A stretch of 36,668 nucleotides of DNA, taken from NCBI GenBank assembly GCA_016873255.1, contig VGXR01000025.1, positions 1-36,668 of the forward strand, given 5' to 3'. Position numbers and translations under genes: made by a program. Positions 24,747-33,703 of this stretch are shown piece after piece (positions within the stretch are counted from its first letter, which is position 1; each line of letters starts with the position of its first letter). Source of the stretch: Planctomycetota bacterium (GTDB lineage: Bacteria > Planctomycetota > Phycisphaerae > Phycisphaerales > SM1A02). Under the pieces are notes generated by a model. The model searched no databases. It was given only the letters and a program-made list of their open reading frames with translations, and was not told the origin of the DNA.

Positions 24747-25874
24747 ATGACAATCCTGCTCCTCTCCATCGCGCTCCAAGCCTCCGCGCCCGCTGCCGCA
24801 GGCCCTGCCCCCGCAATGCAGGCCGCGCCGCCCGTCGAGTGCCCGGTGATGCCCCGCGAGCCCGGCACCGTTCCGGCCGAGAGCCAGCCCGACTACGCGC
24901 GCGCGATCGAGCGCGCGGGCGGCAACGGCGGCGAGCTCAAGAAGGCCGTCGAGGCCATCGAGCCCGAGCATCGCGCGGACATGGAGTGGCTCATTGCCAC
25001 CATGCCCGAGCCCGACCTCCATGCGCTGAAGGCCGACTTCCTCGTGCGCAACGTCCGCCTCGCGGAGCGCGCGCGCCGCGAGGCGCCGTGGGGCAAGGAC
25101 CTGCCGGAGTCGATCTTCCGGCAGTACGTGCTGCCCTACGCGAGCGTCAACGAGCGCCGCGATGACTGGCGCCAGGACTTCTTCGACCGCTTCACCAAGG
25201 AGGCGTGGAAGTTCAGGGACCCGATCGACGCGGTCAAGTGGATCAACGACAAGCTGCCGGACATGCTCAACGTGCACTTCCACGCGACGAAGCGCCGCAA
25301 GCCCGACCAGTCGCCCTACGAGAGCATGGAACTGAGCTATGCCAGCTGCACCGGGCTCAGCATCCTGGTGATCGACGCGTGCCGCGCCTGCGGCATCCCC
25401 GCGCGGATGGCCGGGTGCCCCGCGTGGAAGAAGGTGCAGGGCAACCACAACTGGGTCGAGGTCTGGTGGGACCGCTGGCACAACGTGGGCGACTCCGGAA
25501 GCGACCCGCGCGGCGTGGACTGGGTCGAGGAGCGCTGCCGCACCGAGACCGACCCCGACGACTGGGTGCATGCCGTGTACGCGGCGGTCTGGCGCCCCAC
25601 GAACATCAAGTACCCCCTCGTGTGGGCGTTCGAGATCGAGTACGTGCCGGCGCTCAACATCACGCGCTTCTACTCCGATCCCGTGGAGCATGCCTTCGCG
25701 CTCCCCGGCGGCGGACCCGCCGACCTCTACGTCTACTGGGGCGGAGAACTCATCGCGCGGGCGAAGGCCGATGCCTCGGGGGCCGCGAAGCTGCCGCTCG
25801 CGCGCGGCTGCCAGTTCGACGTGGTCGCGCGCAAGCCCGACGGCAGCGAGACGACGCACTCCGTCAAGCCGTGA
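24747..25874 (+). CDS. Secreted transglutaminase-like protein
   Basis: A 375-residue protein with a signal peptide (about 1-17) and a transglutaminase-like core. The core has Cys201 in SYASCTGLSILVIDACRACGIPAR, His234 in GNHNWVEVWW, and an acidic residue near 250 (HNVGDSGSD), forming the expected Cys-His-Asp triad. The last 60 or so residues look like an added beta domain (PADLYVYWGGELIARAKADASG). Proteins of this type are cysteine proteases or transpeptidase-like enzymes acting outside the cytoplasm. It follows rnr by 81 bp and converges with the hydrolase gene. Confidence 0.8.
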   Translation: MTILLLSIALQASAPAAAGPAPAMQAAPPVECPVMPREPGTVPAESQPDYARAIERAGGNGGELKKAVEAIEPEHRADMEWLIATMPEPDLHALKADFLVRNVRLAERARREAPWGKDLPESIFRQYVLPYASVNERRDDWRQDFFDRFTKEAWKFRDPIDAVKWINDKLPDMLNVHFHATKRRKPDQSPYESMELSYASCTGLSILVIDACRACGIPARMAGCPAWKKVQGNHNWVEVWWDRWHNVGDSGSDPRGVDWVEERCRTETDPDDWVHAVYAAVWRPTNIKYPLVWAFEIEYVPALNITRFYSDPVEHAFALPGGGPADLYVYWGGELIARAKADASGAAKLPLARGCQFDVVARKPDGSETTHSVKP

Positions 25875-25893
25875 ATCCGGGAACGGATTTCAC
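25871..25893. terminator. Shared hairpin between convergent genes
   Basis: GTGAATCCG pairs with CGGATTTCAC across a GGAA loop with one bulged T. The stem contains both stop codons (25872-25874 and 25890-25892), so it could end transcripts from both directions. No T-run is present. Confidence 0.45.
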
Positions 25894-26654
25894 GCGGGCC
25901 AGGGGCACGCGACCGTCTTCGCCTCCCACGCCGGCCCGAAGACCTCCGCGAGGAAGTCCCTCGTCATCGCGAAGCTGCGGGCGTCCGCGAGCGCGCTGTA
26001 CTGCATGCCGCCCTTCGGATCCTGCGCCGCGGGGTTTGTGAACGCGTGCCCGCACCCGCCGAACGCATGCAGCTGCCAGTCGGCGCCATGGTCATGCATC
26101 TCGCGCGCGAAAGCGTTGACGGCCTCGGGCCGTGCCATCGGGTCGTTCCATCCGTGCAGCGCGAGCACGCGGGCACGAACGGACGCGGGCCGCGCCAGCC
26201 CGGCACCGGGCGCGCCCAGCAGCCCGTGCATGCTCACCACGCCCCGCACGCCGTCCATCCCCGCGCGCGCCACGTCCAGTGCGCACATCCCGCCGAAGCA
26301 GAAGCCGATCGCGCCGACGCGATCGCCATCCACCATGGAGAGCGAACGCACGTGCCGAAGCGCAGCCCCGGCCCGCCGCCGCAGCAGCGCGCGATCCTCG
26401 ACGAGCGGCGTCATGAGCGCCCCGTTCTCCTGCGGATTGCTGCCGCGCCGGCCCCTGCCGTACATGTCGACCGCAAGCGCCGCGTAGCCGAGCCCCGCCA
26501 GCCAGTCGGCCTTCTCCCGCTCGAACGACGAGCAGCCCGACCACTGGTGGAACACCAGGACCGCGGGGCGGCGCTTTCCCGCGGCGCCGTCGAACGCAAG
26601 GTAGCCCTCGAACTCGTCCGCGCCGTCCCTGTAGATCTCGCTTGCTGCGTGCAT
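25890..26654 (-). CDS. Dienelactone hydrolase family protein
   Basis: A 254-residue alpha/beta hydrolase. The nucleophile motif is GAIGFCFGGMCA with Cys as nucleophile, the hallmark of the dienelactone hydrolase family. Asp in ALHGWNDPMA and His in GGCGHAFTNP complete the triad. The N-terminal VLVFHQWSGCSSFEREKADWLAGLGYAALAVDMYGRG is also typical. No signal peptide is seen. GGAG lies 9 nt before the ATG and a TACGAT -10-like box (26697-26702, minus) lies upstream. The natural substrate is unknown; no aromatic degradation genes are nearby. Confidence 0.9.
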   Translation of the reverse strand: MHAASEIYRDGADEFEGYLAFDGAAGKRRPAVLVFHQWSGCSSFEREKADWLAGLGYAALAVDMYGRGRRGSNPQENGALMTPLVEDRALLRRRAGAALRHVRSLSMVDGDRVGAIGFCFGGMCALDVARAGMDGVRGVVSMHGLLGAPGAGLARPASVRARVLALHGWNDPMARPEAVNAFAREMHDHGADWQLHAFGGCGHAFTNPAAQDPKGGMQYSALADARSFAMTRDFLAEVFGPAWEAKTVACPWPA

Positions 26655-26777
26655 GGAAGAGGCTCCTGCCCGTGCGGGCGCGGCGCATCGTAAGGACGGT
26701 CCGGTCACCGCGCGACCGCGCACTTTCCTGCGGAAAAAAGGCGGCGCCATCCGGTGCGCTTCCGCGGGACGCCCACC

Positions 26778-28247
26778 ATGGGCACCATGGACAGCAACCG
26801 CACCATCGCTCCGGCGCGCATCGCGCCGTCACGCGCCGCCACCCTGTTTGCCTCCGCCGCGCTGGCCGCAGTGGCCGCGGCCGCGCACCCCGACGCCCCG
26901 CCGCCCGCCTGGCGGTGGGTCCGCACCGTCAACCCTGAACGCGCCGTCCCCGGCACCATCGGGCCAGCCATCGCGGCATGCAGCGGGACGATCGTCACGG
27001 GCCCGTGCCGCGATGCCGACATCGGCGATGGCATGCCCACCCTGCTGCTGCACGCCATCCGCGCGGGATTCGGGCTCCCGTCCGACTCGACCGCAACGGA
27101 GTCGCACCCCGCCGGGGACCGCGGCGCGGGGTTCGCCACCGCGCTCGCGGCCGCCGACCGCAAGGTGGTGGTGGGCAGCCCCTTCGCGGGCTGCCGGCGC
27201 GCGGGCTGCAGTTCGGGGCAGGCGCACCTCGTCTACCTCGCCCACGACGGAACGCGGTCGATCGACGAGATCGCCTGTCCCGAACCGCAGCCTGCGTCGG
27301 AGTTCGGGGCCGCCGTGGCCACCGACGGCCTGACCTTCGCGGTGGGCTCGCCGCGGCACGACGGTGCCACCTGGGACACCGGCGCGGTGGACATCTACGA
27401 GCTCGAGCGCACGGACCTCGGCCCCGTGCCCGTGCACGTAGCCCGGCTGCTGCCGCCCACCCCCGCCGCGAGCGCCCGGTTCGGTGCCGCCATCGCCATC
27501 GACGGGGACTGGATGGCCATCGGCGAACCCGGTGCCGGCACCTCGCTCCCCCGCGACGGCGACGTGCACGTCGCGCGCCGCATCGCAGGCCGATGGCAGC
27601 TCACCTGCTCCTTGCGCACGTCCGCGGGCGTGCACGGATGGCTCGGTGCCTCCGTCACGCTCGCGGGCGGGCAGCTCGCCGCAGGGGCGCCCATCGCGCG
27701 CCACCCCGACACCGCCCGCCGCACGGGCGCCGTCGCCCGCTGGGCGCTCGAGGGCAACGCCTGGAACCGCATCTCGCCCGTCCACGCGCCGGACCTCGCC
27801 GACGGAAGCGGCTTCGGGCTTGCCGTGGCACTCGGCGAGGGGTTCCTTGCCGTCGGCGCACCGGGCGATGACGAAGGCGGAGAGGACGCCGGGAGCGCAT
27901 GGGTGATGCCATGGTCGGGCGGCGCCCTGCTGCGCTTGCAGGCGCGCTCGCCGGGCGCGGGCGCCGGGTTCGGGGCAGGCCTCGCGTTCGGCAGCGGGCG
28001 CGGGCGGACGCCCGTCGGGCCCACCCGCTTCCTCGCGGTGTCCGGACGCACCGACCCCGAGCAGCCGCCCGTCCCGGGCAGCGTCGAGCTGTTCGGCTAC
28101 AGGCCGCCCGACCCGCTGCTCGTTGCGCACCCCGCATCGCCGCAATCGAGGTCCGCGTCGGCCATCGCCATCGCCGCGGACGCATCGGTCACCCGCGCGG
28201 GCCGCCAGCCGGACTCGAGCGCGCGCGACTCGGCCTCGGGACCGTAG
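26778..28247 (+). CDS. Secreted FG-GAP (integrin-alpha-like) repeat protein
   Basis: About 489 residues. A signal-like hydrophobic segment lies near the N-terminus (about 19-37). Repeated FG-GAP units follow, of the form FGAAVATDGLTFAVGSP, FGAAIAIDGDWMAIGEP, LGASVTLAGGQLAAGAP, FGLAVALGEGFLAVGAPGDD and FGAGLAFGSG. These predict an extracellular beta-propeller. Alternative starts are 26754 and 26787. The last 50 or so codons run antisense through the end of the dus gene, so the true C-terminus could be questioned. It is divergent from the hydrolase gene. Function is unknown; such propellers usually mediate surface binding. Confidence 0.75.
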   Translation: MGTMDSNRTIAPARIAPSRAATLFASAALAAVAAAAHPDAPPPAWRWVRTVNPERAVPGTIGPAIAACSGTIVTGPCRDADIGDGMPTLLLHAIRAGFGLPSDSTATESHPAGDRGAGFATALAAADRKVVVGSPFAGCRRAGCSSGQAHLVYLAHDGTRSIDEIACPEPQPASEFGAAVATDGLTFAVGSPRHDGATWDTGAVDIYELERTDLGPVPVHVARLLPPTPAASARFGAAIAIDGDWMAIGEPGAGTSLPRDGDVHVARRIAGRWQLTCSLRTSAGVHGWLGASVTLAGGQLAAGAPIARHPDTARRTGAVARWALEGNAWNRISPVHAPDLADGSGFGLAVALGEGFLAVGAPGDDEGGEDAGSAWVMPWSGGALLRLQARSPGAGAGFGAGLAFGSGRGRTPVGPTRFLAVSGRTDPEQPPVPGSVELFGYRPPDPLLVAHPASPQSRSASAIAIAADASVTRAGRQPDSSARDSASGP

Positions 28248-29353
28248 TGGCGCTCGATCACCTCGCGCCACTCCTGGCCCGTCTCGCAGCGGATGAAGTC
28301 GCGCTTCACGTCCATGGCATGCGGGTGGTGCTGCGCGAACTTGATGCCGAACTTGCGCATGTGCCGCCCCGTCCGCCGCTCGCCGTGGATCACCTCGCTG
28401 AAGCGCCAGTGCGCAAGCAGCACCTCGCGCTGCTCGGCGACGGAGGGGCCCATCGGCTCGCGCCCCGCCATCATGTCGCGCGCCTGCCGGAAGATCCACG
28501 GGTTGCCGATGCAGCCGCGCGCCACGCTCACGCCCTGCACCCCGCACACGTCGATCATGCGGAAGATGTCGAGCACGGTCCACACGTCGCCGGAGCCGAA
28601 GATCACGCGGTCGGGACGGCGGCGCACCAGGTCGCGCAGGAACTCCCACCGGCCGGGGCCGTGGTACTTCTGCTCGACGGTGCGGCAGTGCACCGTGGAC
28701 CACGCGTACCCGAGCTCGTAGGCGGCATCGAAGATGCGCTCGAAGTTCCGCTCCATCTCTTGCGTGTCGCTGAACGAGCGCCGCAGCTTCACGGTGCACG
28801 GCGTGCCCGCGGGCACCGCGTCGCGCACGGCGCGCAGGATGCCGACGGCATCGTCCGGGCACGCCAGGAAGTGCCCGCCGCGCGCCTTGCGCTTGATCTT
28901 CTTCACCGGGCACGCGAGGTTGACGTCGATCACCTCGTGCCCCATGCCGCAGAGGATCTCGGCGCCGCGCGCCATCTCGTCGGGCCAGCTGCCCATCACC
29001 TGCCCGGCGAGCGGGTGGTCATCGAGGCCCGCGGCGCGGTTGTCCTCCAGCTCGCCCATCCCCACCTCGCTCGCGATGAGGTCCGGGTCCTCCTTGCGGC
29101 GGCCCTTGCCCCCGTTGATCAGCGTGCGGTCGAGCAGCGCCTCCGTGACGCAGAACGGCGCGCCCTGCGCCCGAGCCACCAGCCGCATCGCGCCGTCGGA
29201 GTACCCGGCAAGCCCTGCCTGGAAGAACGGCGCATCGAACCCGGGCACGAGCGCCGTGACGCGGGGGTCGGCGCGCGCCAGCCGGGCGGTCTCCTCGACC
29301 GGCCTGGACAGCGTTCGCGCGGGAATGCCGGAGGGAGACAGCTCGACGCCCAT
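28097..29353 (-). CDS. dus: tRNA-dihydrouridine synthase family protein
   Basis: A 418-residue FMN-dependent Dus-family protein that reduces uridines in tRNA. It has the N-terminal barrel start (QAGLAGYSDGAMRLVAR), the catalytic Cys motif VNLACPVKKIKRKARGGHFL, CTVKLRRSF, the STVHCRTVEQKYHGPG block, and FMN phosphate-binding VIFGSGDVWT and GVSVARGCIGNPWIFRQ. The catalytic loop differs from the usual GCPxxK...GGAxLL form. A C-terminal extension of about 50 residues overlaps the convergent FG-GAP gene. The start is chosen at 29353; a lipoprotein gene diverges 36 bp away. Confidence 0.87.
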   Translation of the reverse strand: MGVELSPSGIPARTLSRPVEETARLARADPRVTALVPGFDAPFFQAGLAGYSDGAMRLVARAQGAPFCVTEALLDRTLINGGKGRRKEDPDLIASEVGMGELEDNRAAGLDDHPLAGQVMGSWPDEMARGAEILCGMGHEVIDVNLACPVKKIKRKARGGHFLACPDDAVGILRAVRDAVPAGTPCTVKLRRSFSDTQEMERNFERIFDAAYELGYAWSTVHCRTVEQKYHGPGRWEFLRDLVRRRPDRVIFGSGDVWTVLDIFRMIDVCGVQGVSVARGCIGNPWIFRQARDMMAGREPMGPSVAEQREVLLAHWRFSEVIHGERRTGRHMRKFGIKFAQHHPHAMDVKRDFIRCETGQEWREVIERHYGPEAESRALESGWRPARVTDASAAMAMADADLDCGDAGCATSSGSGGL

Positions 29354-29374
29354 GGCGGGTTGCAGGGAATCGTG

Positions 29375-29380
29375 GATACT
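29375..29380 (+). promoter_or_regulatory. Putative -10 box, leaderless start
   Basis: GATACT ends exactly 9 nt before the ATG at 29390, so transcription would begin within about 3 nt of the start codon. No Shine-Dalgarno is present. Confidence 0.4.
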
Positions 29381-29389
29381 ACGCGCGGC

Positions 29390-29863
29390 ATGCAGACCTC
29401 CCGCTCCGCGACGCGCCCTCTCGCCACGGCCCTCCTGGCCGCGGGTGCGCTGGCCGCGGGTGCGCTGGTCGCCGGCGCGTGCCAGCGCTACCCGTACGAC
29501 CCGAGCAAGGCCACGCGCGCCTATCCCGAGCAGCTGGCGCAGGCCTCGGTGGCGGACATCCAGGCCATCCCCGACCTCGCCAACGGTCGGCTCCGCCTGG
29601 TGAACCCCACCGCCACCGGCTACGCCGACTTCCACCTCTGGCTCAACCGACGCTACGTGCGCCACGTGGATGCGCTCGCGGCGGGGCAGACCATCGACCT
29701 CCCGATCGACTCCTTCTGGGACGAGCGCGGCGAGGGTCCGTTCCCCGGCGGCTGGTTCCGCTACTTCCAGCCCACGCCGATCGTCCTGGTGCAGATCGAG
29801 CCGGGCAACGGCGCGCCGCTCGTCGGCCTGGTGGCCAAGCCCCCCGACAAGCCGCAGCGCTGA
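29390..29863 (+). CDS. Small hypothetical lipoprotein
   Basis: A 157-residue protein with a signal peptide made of a repeated AAGAL motif (encoded by a 15-bp direct repeat) and a probable lipoprotein Cys in LVAGACQRYP. The mature part (GRLRLVNPTATGYADFHLWLNRRYVRHVDALAAG...) looks like a compact beta domain, with GWFRYFQPTPIVLVQIEPG near the end. It is not matched to a named family. It is divergent from dus and convergent with thyX, with 7 bp between stop codons. Confidence 0.68.
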   Translation: MQTSRSATRPLATALLAAGALAAGALVAGACQRYPYDPSKATRAYPEQLAQASVADIQAIPDLANGRLRLVNPTATGYADFHLWLNRRYVRHVDALAAGQTIDLPIDSFWDERGEGPFPGGWFRYFQPTPIVLVQIEPGNGAPLVGLVAKPPDKPQR

Positions 29864-29870
29864 CGCCCGC

Positions 29871-30782
29871 TCAGGCCAGCCCCAGCCGCGCCTTCTTCGC
29901 TTCCCACTCCGCGGCCTCGCGCCTGTTCTCCGTGGCCAGCGGCTTGCCGCTGCGGACGGCTTCGATCTCGAGCCGCGTGAGGTGCATCGACTCGAGCCGG
30001 TAGTCCTCGAACGCCTCGCAGCTGACCGGGACGATCGGCTTCAGCATCTCGTACATGGCCTTCGCGAACACCTGGATCTCCAGCTGCGCGTGCGGGTCCA
30101 TGCGCAGGCTCAGGAAGTGGAAGATGTTGTGCAGGTCGCACTTCCAGTACCACTCGGTGTAGACGCTCACCGGCAGCGCCGCGCGCGCGATCTCGCGGGC
30201 AACGCCCTTCTCGGTGAGGCCGATGTAGTCCTGGTACAGGTGCTCGGCCTTCTCGAGGAGCCTCAGGAAGTCCTCGGCCGTGCCCGCGTCCATCGGCTCG
30301 TCGCCGCCCTGGCGGTTTGACTTCGACTGCTTGCGCACGGCGTCCACGCTCGGGCGGTAGAAGCGGTCGGGCATGATCGAGTAGCGCGCCGAGTACTCGT
30401 TGACGTTGGCCGTGCGGTGGCGGATCCACTGCCGCGCCACGAAGATGGGCATGGCGATGTGGAACTTGAACTCGACCATCTCGAACGGCGTCGAGTGGCG
30501 GTGCCGCATCAGGTAGCGCACGAGGCCGCGGTCCTCGCTCACCTGCTTGGTGCCCTGCCCGTAGCTGACGCGCGCGCTCTGCACCACGGCGAAGTCGCCG
30601 GTCTTGCCCTCCGGCACCAGCCGCGGCATGCAGTCGACGAGCGCCACGAACCCGTGGTCGAGGCAGGGGATCTCCCAGCGCGCGGCGCCGCCCATGACGT
30701 CGCGCGGCGGCGCCTCGGGCTGCACGACGCGGATCGCGGCCGGGGCCGCGGCGGGATGCTCGGTGGCGTGCGCCTGGTTCAC
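29871..30782 (-). CDS. thyX: Flavin-dependent thymidylate synthase
   Basis: A 303-residue ThyX, which makes dTMP from dUMP using FAD, NADPH and methylene-tetrahydrofolate. The signature RHRTANVNEYSARYS matches RHRx7S, preceded by FEMVEFKFHIAMPIFVARQW. ARVSYGQGTKQVSEDRGLVRYLMRH and YTEWYWKCDLHNIFHFLSLR are also family-typical. The N-terminus carries an extra 35 or so residues rich in Ala and Pro. The GTG start overlaps the upstream stop (GTGA). No thyA is seen in the window. Confidence 0.95.
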   Translation of the reverse strand: MNQAHATEHPAAAPAAIRVVQPEAPPRDVMGGAARWEIPCLDHGFVALVDCMPRLVPEGKTGDFAVVQSARVSYGQGTKQVSEDRGLVRYLMRHRHSTPFEMVEFKFHIAMPIFVARQWIRHRTANVNEYSARYSIMPDRFYRPSVDAVRKQSKSNRQGGDEPMDAGTAEDFLRLLEKAEHLYQDYIGLTEKGVAREIARAALPVSVYTEWYWKCDLHNIFHFLSLRMDPHAQLEIQVFAKAMYEMLKPIVPVSCEAFEDYRLESMHLTRLEIEAVRSGKPLATENRREAAEWEAKKARLGLA

Positions 30783-31303
30783 TTCGAGTCGCTCCTCTGT
30801 TCCTTCGGCGTGCCGCCCGACCGCGACCGGTCGCGCGCGTACTCGGCAAGCCACCCGTTCACGGCATCCACCGTGCCGACGGTCGCGGGCCTGCCCTTGG
30901 AGTTGATGTTCGGGACCACGTCGGCCGTCGGGCCCCAGGTCACGCCGATGCGCGCGAGCGCCTCGCCCGCGTCCATGGCCGGCAGCCCGCCCAGCGCGGC
31001 ATCGACGCTCGACGGCCACGGCTTCCCGCCCGCAGGCGCGCGGCCCGGGCCGCCGGCACGGAGCGCGGCATCGGACGTGGGAAACGAGCCGTCGTTTGCG
31101 TCCGCGTAGCAGAGGATGGCCCATGCCGCCGAACGCAGCGCGGAATCGGTGAGCCGTGCCTCGGCCTGCGCGCCCTTCACCACCATGCGCGCCCAGACGA
31201 TCACGCCGATGCAGCTCGCCACGAACACCGCCGTCACCAGCACGATGATGCGCCGGTTGCGCGCGGCCTGCTCGGGGGACATTGGCGCCTGAGGCACGTT
31301 CAT
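30779..31303 (-). CDS. Single-pass membrane protein, pseudopilin-like
   Basis: A 174-residue protein with one N-terminal membrane helix (about 18-38, RRIIVLVTAVFVASCIGVIVWA) followed by a domain with AAWAILCYADANDGSFPTSDAALRA. This resembles the YaxdN-G-xyP pattern of planctomycete pseudopilin-like proteins, but no prepilin peptidase site is visible, so the resemblance is tentative. AGGTGGAG precedes the ATG. It overlaps the ABC ATPase gene upstream (ATGA) and thyX downstream (GTGA). Confidence 0.62.
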   Translation of the reverse strand: MNVPQAPMSPEQAARNRRIIVLVTAVFVASCIGVIVWARMVVKGAQAEARLTDSALRSAAWAILCYADANDGSFPTSDAALRAGGPGRAPAGGKPWPSSVDAALGGLPAMDAGEALARIGVTWGPTADVVPNINSKGRPATVGTVDAVNGWLAEYARDRSRSGGTPKEQRSDSK

Positions 31304-32193
31304 CGCTCCACCTCCATGGCCAGCATGGCCTTTCGTTCCCTGCGCTTCGCCTCGTCCACCCGCGGGTCGCACTCCGGCACCGCAAGGAGCAGGCGCTTGG
31401 TGTACCCGTCTCGGGGCGCGCCGATCACCTCGTCGCGGGTGCCCTCCTCCACGATCCTGCCGTCCTTCATCACCGCGATGCGGTCGCAGACGTGGTGGAT
31501 GACGGCCATGTCGTGGCTGATGAAGAGGTAGCTCAGCCCCAGCTGGTCCTGCAGGTCGGCCAGCAGGTTGAGGATCTCGCTCTGGACGCTCACGTCGAGC
31601 GCGCTCGTCGGCTCGTCGCAGACGATGAGCTTCGGCTCGAGCGCCAGCGCGCGGGCGATGCCGATGCGCTGCCGCTGCCCGCCGGAGAACTCGTGGGGGT
31701 AGCGGTCGAGCGCCGCACGCCCCAGCCCGCAGCGCTCGATCAGCTGCTCGACGCGCGAGCGCAGCTCGTCGCCGGAGGCAAGCCCGTGCACCTCGAGCGG
31801 CTCGCCCACGATCGTGCCCACGCGCATGCGCGGGTTGAGGCTGCCGCCCGGGTCCTGGAAGATGATCTGCATGTCGCGCCGCATGCGGCGCAGGCTGGCC
31901 GCATCCTGGCGGAACACGTCCTTGCCCTCGAACAGCACCTGCCCGCCGGTGGCCGGCTGCAGCGCAAGCACGGTGCGGCCGACGGTGGTCTTGCCGCAGC
32001 CCGACTCGCCGACCAGCCCCAGCGTCTCGCCGCGCGCGATCGAGAACGACACGCCGTCCACGGCCTTGTGGTGCCCCACCACGCGCTGCAGCAGCCCCTT
32101 GCGGATGGGGAAGTGCGTGCGCAGGTCCGACACCTCGAGGATCGGCCGGCCGGCCGCTGCGGAGGTCGGGGTTGGAGCGTTCGCCGCGGCCAT
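31300..32193 (-). CDS. Oligopeptide/dipeptide-type ABC transporter ATP-binding protein
   Basis: A 297-residue ABC ATPase of the OppF/DppF type. It has Walker A GESGCGKTTVGR, the Q-loop IIFQDPGGSLNPRM typical of this subfamily, signature FSGGQRQRIGIARAL, Walker B LIVCDEPTSALD, and the H-loop FISHDM. The C-terminal TKRLLLAVPECDP belongs to the family-specific extension. No permease, binding protein or OppD partner is adjacent, so it is an orphan here; partners may lie elsewhere. A TAGGAT box ends 10 nt before the ATG. It is upstream of the pseudopilin-like gene and thyX. Confidence 0.92.
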   Translation of the reverse strand: MAAANAPTPTSAAAGRPILEVSDLRTHFPIRKGLLQRVVGHHKAVDGVSFSIARGETLGLVGESGCGKTTVGRTVLALQPATGGQVLFEGKDVFRQDAASLRRMRRDMQIIFQDPGGSLNPRMRVGTIVGEPLEVHGLASGDELRSRVEQLIERCGLGRAALDRYPHEFSGGQRQRIGIARALALEPKLIVCDEPTSALDVSVQSEILNLLADLQDQLGLSYLFISHDMAVIHHVCDRIAVMKDGRIVEEGTRDEVIGAPRDGYTKRLLLAVPECDPRVDEAKRRERKAMLAMEVER

Positions 32194-32203
32194 CGGGCCC
32201 GGA

Positions 32204-32209
32204 ATCCTA
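32204..32209 (-). promoter_or_regulatory. Putative -10 box before the ABC ATPase gene
   Basis: TAGGAT on the minus strand ends 10 nt before the ATG at 32193, as in the other leaderless-type starts of this window. Confidence 0.3.
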
Positions 32210-32210
32210 C

Positions 32211-32230
32211 CGGGAAACGCGCGCTTCCCG
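32211..32230 (-). terminator. Weak hairpin between the protease gene and the ABC ATPase gene
   Basis: CGGGAA (32211-32216) pairs with TTCCCG (32225-32230) around an 8-nt GC loop, 13 bp past the protease stop. No T-run follows, so it is only a candidate. Confidence 0.25.
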
Positions 32231-32242
32231 CGCCCCGCGGGC

Positions 32243-33703
32243 CTAGCGCAGCGGCACGTCCACGTCGCGCTCGCTGCCGTCGGGCAGCACCACCGTGAGG
32301 AGCGCCGAGGGCGGCGACGCCAGGCGCACGCCGGCCACCGCGCTCCGCATCGCGCGCACCCACAGGTCGTCCAGGCTCGCCACCCGCATGCCCTCGAAGG
32401 CGACGATCAGCGACCCCGGAGGAACGCTCGCGGCGATGTCGCCGCGCGACTCGCCCACGCTCACGCCCCGGCGCATGCCGCGCTCGCCGTCGGCAAGGCG
32501 CAGCAGCCCCGCGCGGCGGAACGCCTCCACCAGGAACGGCGCGTTGATGTTCGGGTCGAGCGTGCCGAGGCGCGCGGTCAGCTGGCGGCGCGCCCCGTCC
32601 CCGTCGCTCGCGCGCACCACGTCGAGCGCAAGCTCGGATCCCGGGCGCTTGGTTCCCACCTCGCTCATCACCTCGTCGCTCGACTCGATGCGGCGGCCGC
32701 CGATGCCGACGATCACGTCGCCCGGCTGGATGCCCGCGGCCTCGGCGGGGCTACCGGGCGCCACCGAGGTCACCACCGCCGCCTCGCCGGGGATGGCCTC
32801 GGCCGCGGCGCGCAGCAGCGGGTTGCGCGAGCCGCCGAGCCGCAGCCGGCGCGCGTCCTGCACGCCGACGCCGAGGAACCCGCGCGACACGCCGCCGTGC
32901 GCGATGAGCTGCTCCACCACGTTCTCGGCGATCGACATGGGGATGGCGAGGCCGATCCCCGCGAACTGCCCGCTGCCCACCATGCTGCCGCGCCCGGTGG
33001 CGATGGCGGTGTTGATGCCGATCACGCGCCCGCGCACGTCCGTGAGCGGGCCGCCGGAGTTGCCCGGGTTGATGGCCGCGTCCACCTGGATGAAGCTCTC
33101 GTACTCCACCTCGGCGAGGCCAGCGCTGCGCCCCACGCCCGACACGATGCCGCTCGACATGCTGAAGCGGAACTCGAACGGCGACCCGAACGCGAACACG
33201 AGGTCACCCTGCGATGGCAGGTCGTTCGACCGCTTCGCCGGGAGCAGTCCGTCCGCGCCGATCCGCAGCACCGCGATGTCCGTGCGCGGGTCGAGGCCCA
33301 CCAGCTCGGCGGCGTGCAGCGATCCGTCGTGGAGCTGCACCTCGAGCGCGGCGGCGCCGTCCACCACGTGCGCATTGGTGACCACGTGGCCCGCGGCGTC
33401 CCAGATCCAGCCCGATCCCGACTGCGTGAAGTCGCGCGTCCCCAGCCTGCCCTTGGCCTGCGACGCCACGCTCACGTGCACGACCGCGGGCTCCACGGCG
33501 AGGGCGACGTCGCGCATCGCGGCGCTCATCGCCTCCAGCGCGTTGGCGCCATCGAGCCGGCCGGCGGCCGCGTCCATGGTGCGCGAGGCGCGCTCCGTGC
33601 TGGCGATGCGCATGAGGCGCGGCACCGCCCACAGCGACATGCCCGCCGCCACCGCAAGCAGGAGCGCCGGCAGCGAACGGGCCAGCACGCCCGGCTGGCT
33701 CAT
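32243..33703 (-). CDS. HtrA/DegP-like trypsin-type serine protease with PDZ domains
   Basis: A 486-residue periplasmic protease anchored by an N-terminal helix (about 9-27). The protease domain has the triad His in VVTNAHVVDG, Asp in DPRTDIAVLRIG and Ser in NPGNSGGPLTD. A PDZ domain follows (GFLGVGVQDARR ... GSPAEAAGIQPGDVIVGIGGRRI), and a second PDZ-like segment is near the C-terminus (GSLIVAFEGMRVASLDDLW). It should degrade or refold damaged envelope proteins. Its ATG overlaps the panB stop (ATGA). Confidence 0.92.
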   Translation of the reverse strand: MSQPGVLARSLPALLLAVAAGMSLWAVPRLMRIASTERASRTMDAAAGRLDGANALEAMSAAMRDVALAVEPAVVHVSVASQAKGRLGTRDFTQSGSGWIWDAAGHVVTNAHVVDGAAALEVQLHDGSLHAAELVGLDPRTDIAVLRIGADGLLPAKRSNDLPSQGDLVFAFGSPFEFRFSMSSGIVSGVGRSAGLAEVEYESFIQVDAAINPGNSGGPLTDVRGRVIGINTAIATGRGSMVGSGQFAGIGLAIPMSIAENVVEQLIAHGGVSRGFLGVGVQDARRLRLGGSRNPLLRAAAEAIPGEAAVVTSVAPGSPAEAAGIQPGDVIVGIGGRRIESSDEVMSEVGTKRPGSELALDVVRASDGDGARRQLTARLGTLDPNINAPFLVEAFRRAGLLRLADGERGMRRGVSVGESRGDIAASVPPGSLIVAFEGMRVASLDDLWVRAMRSAVAGVRLASPPSALLTVVLPDGSERDVDVPLR

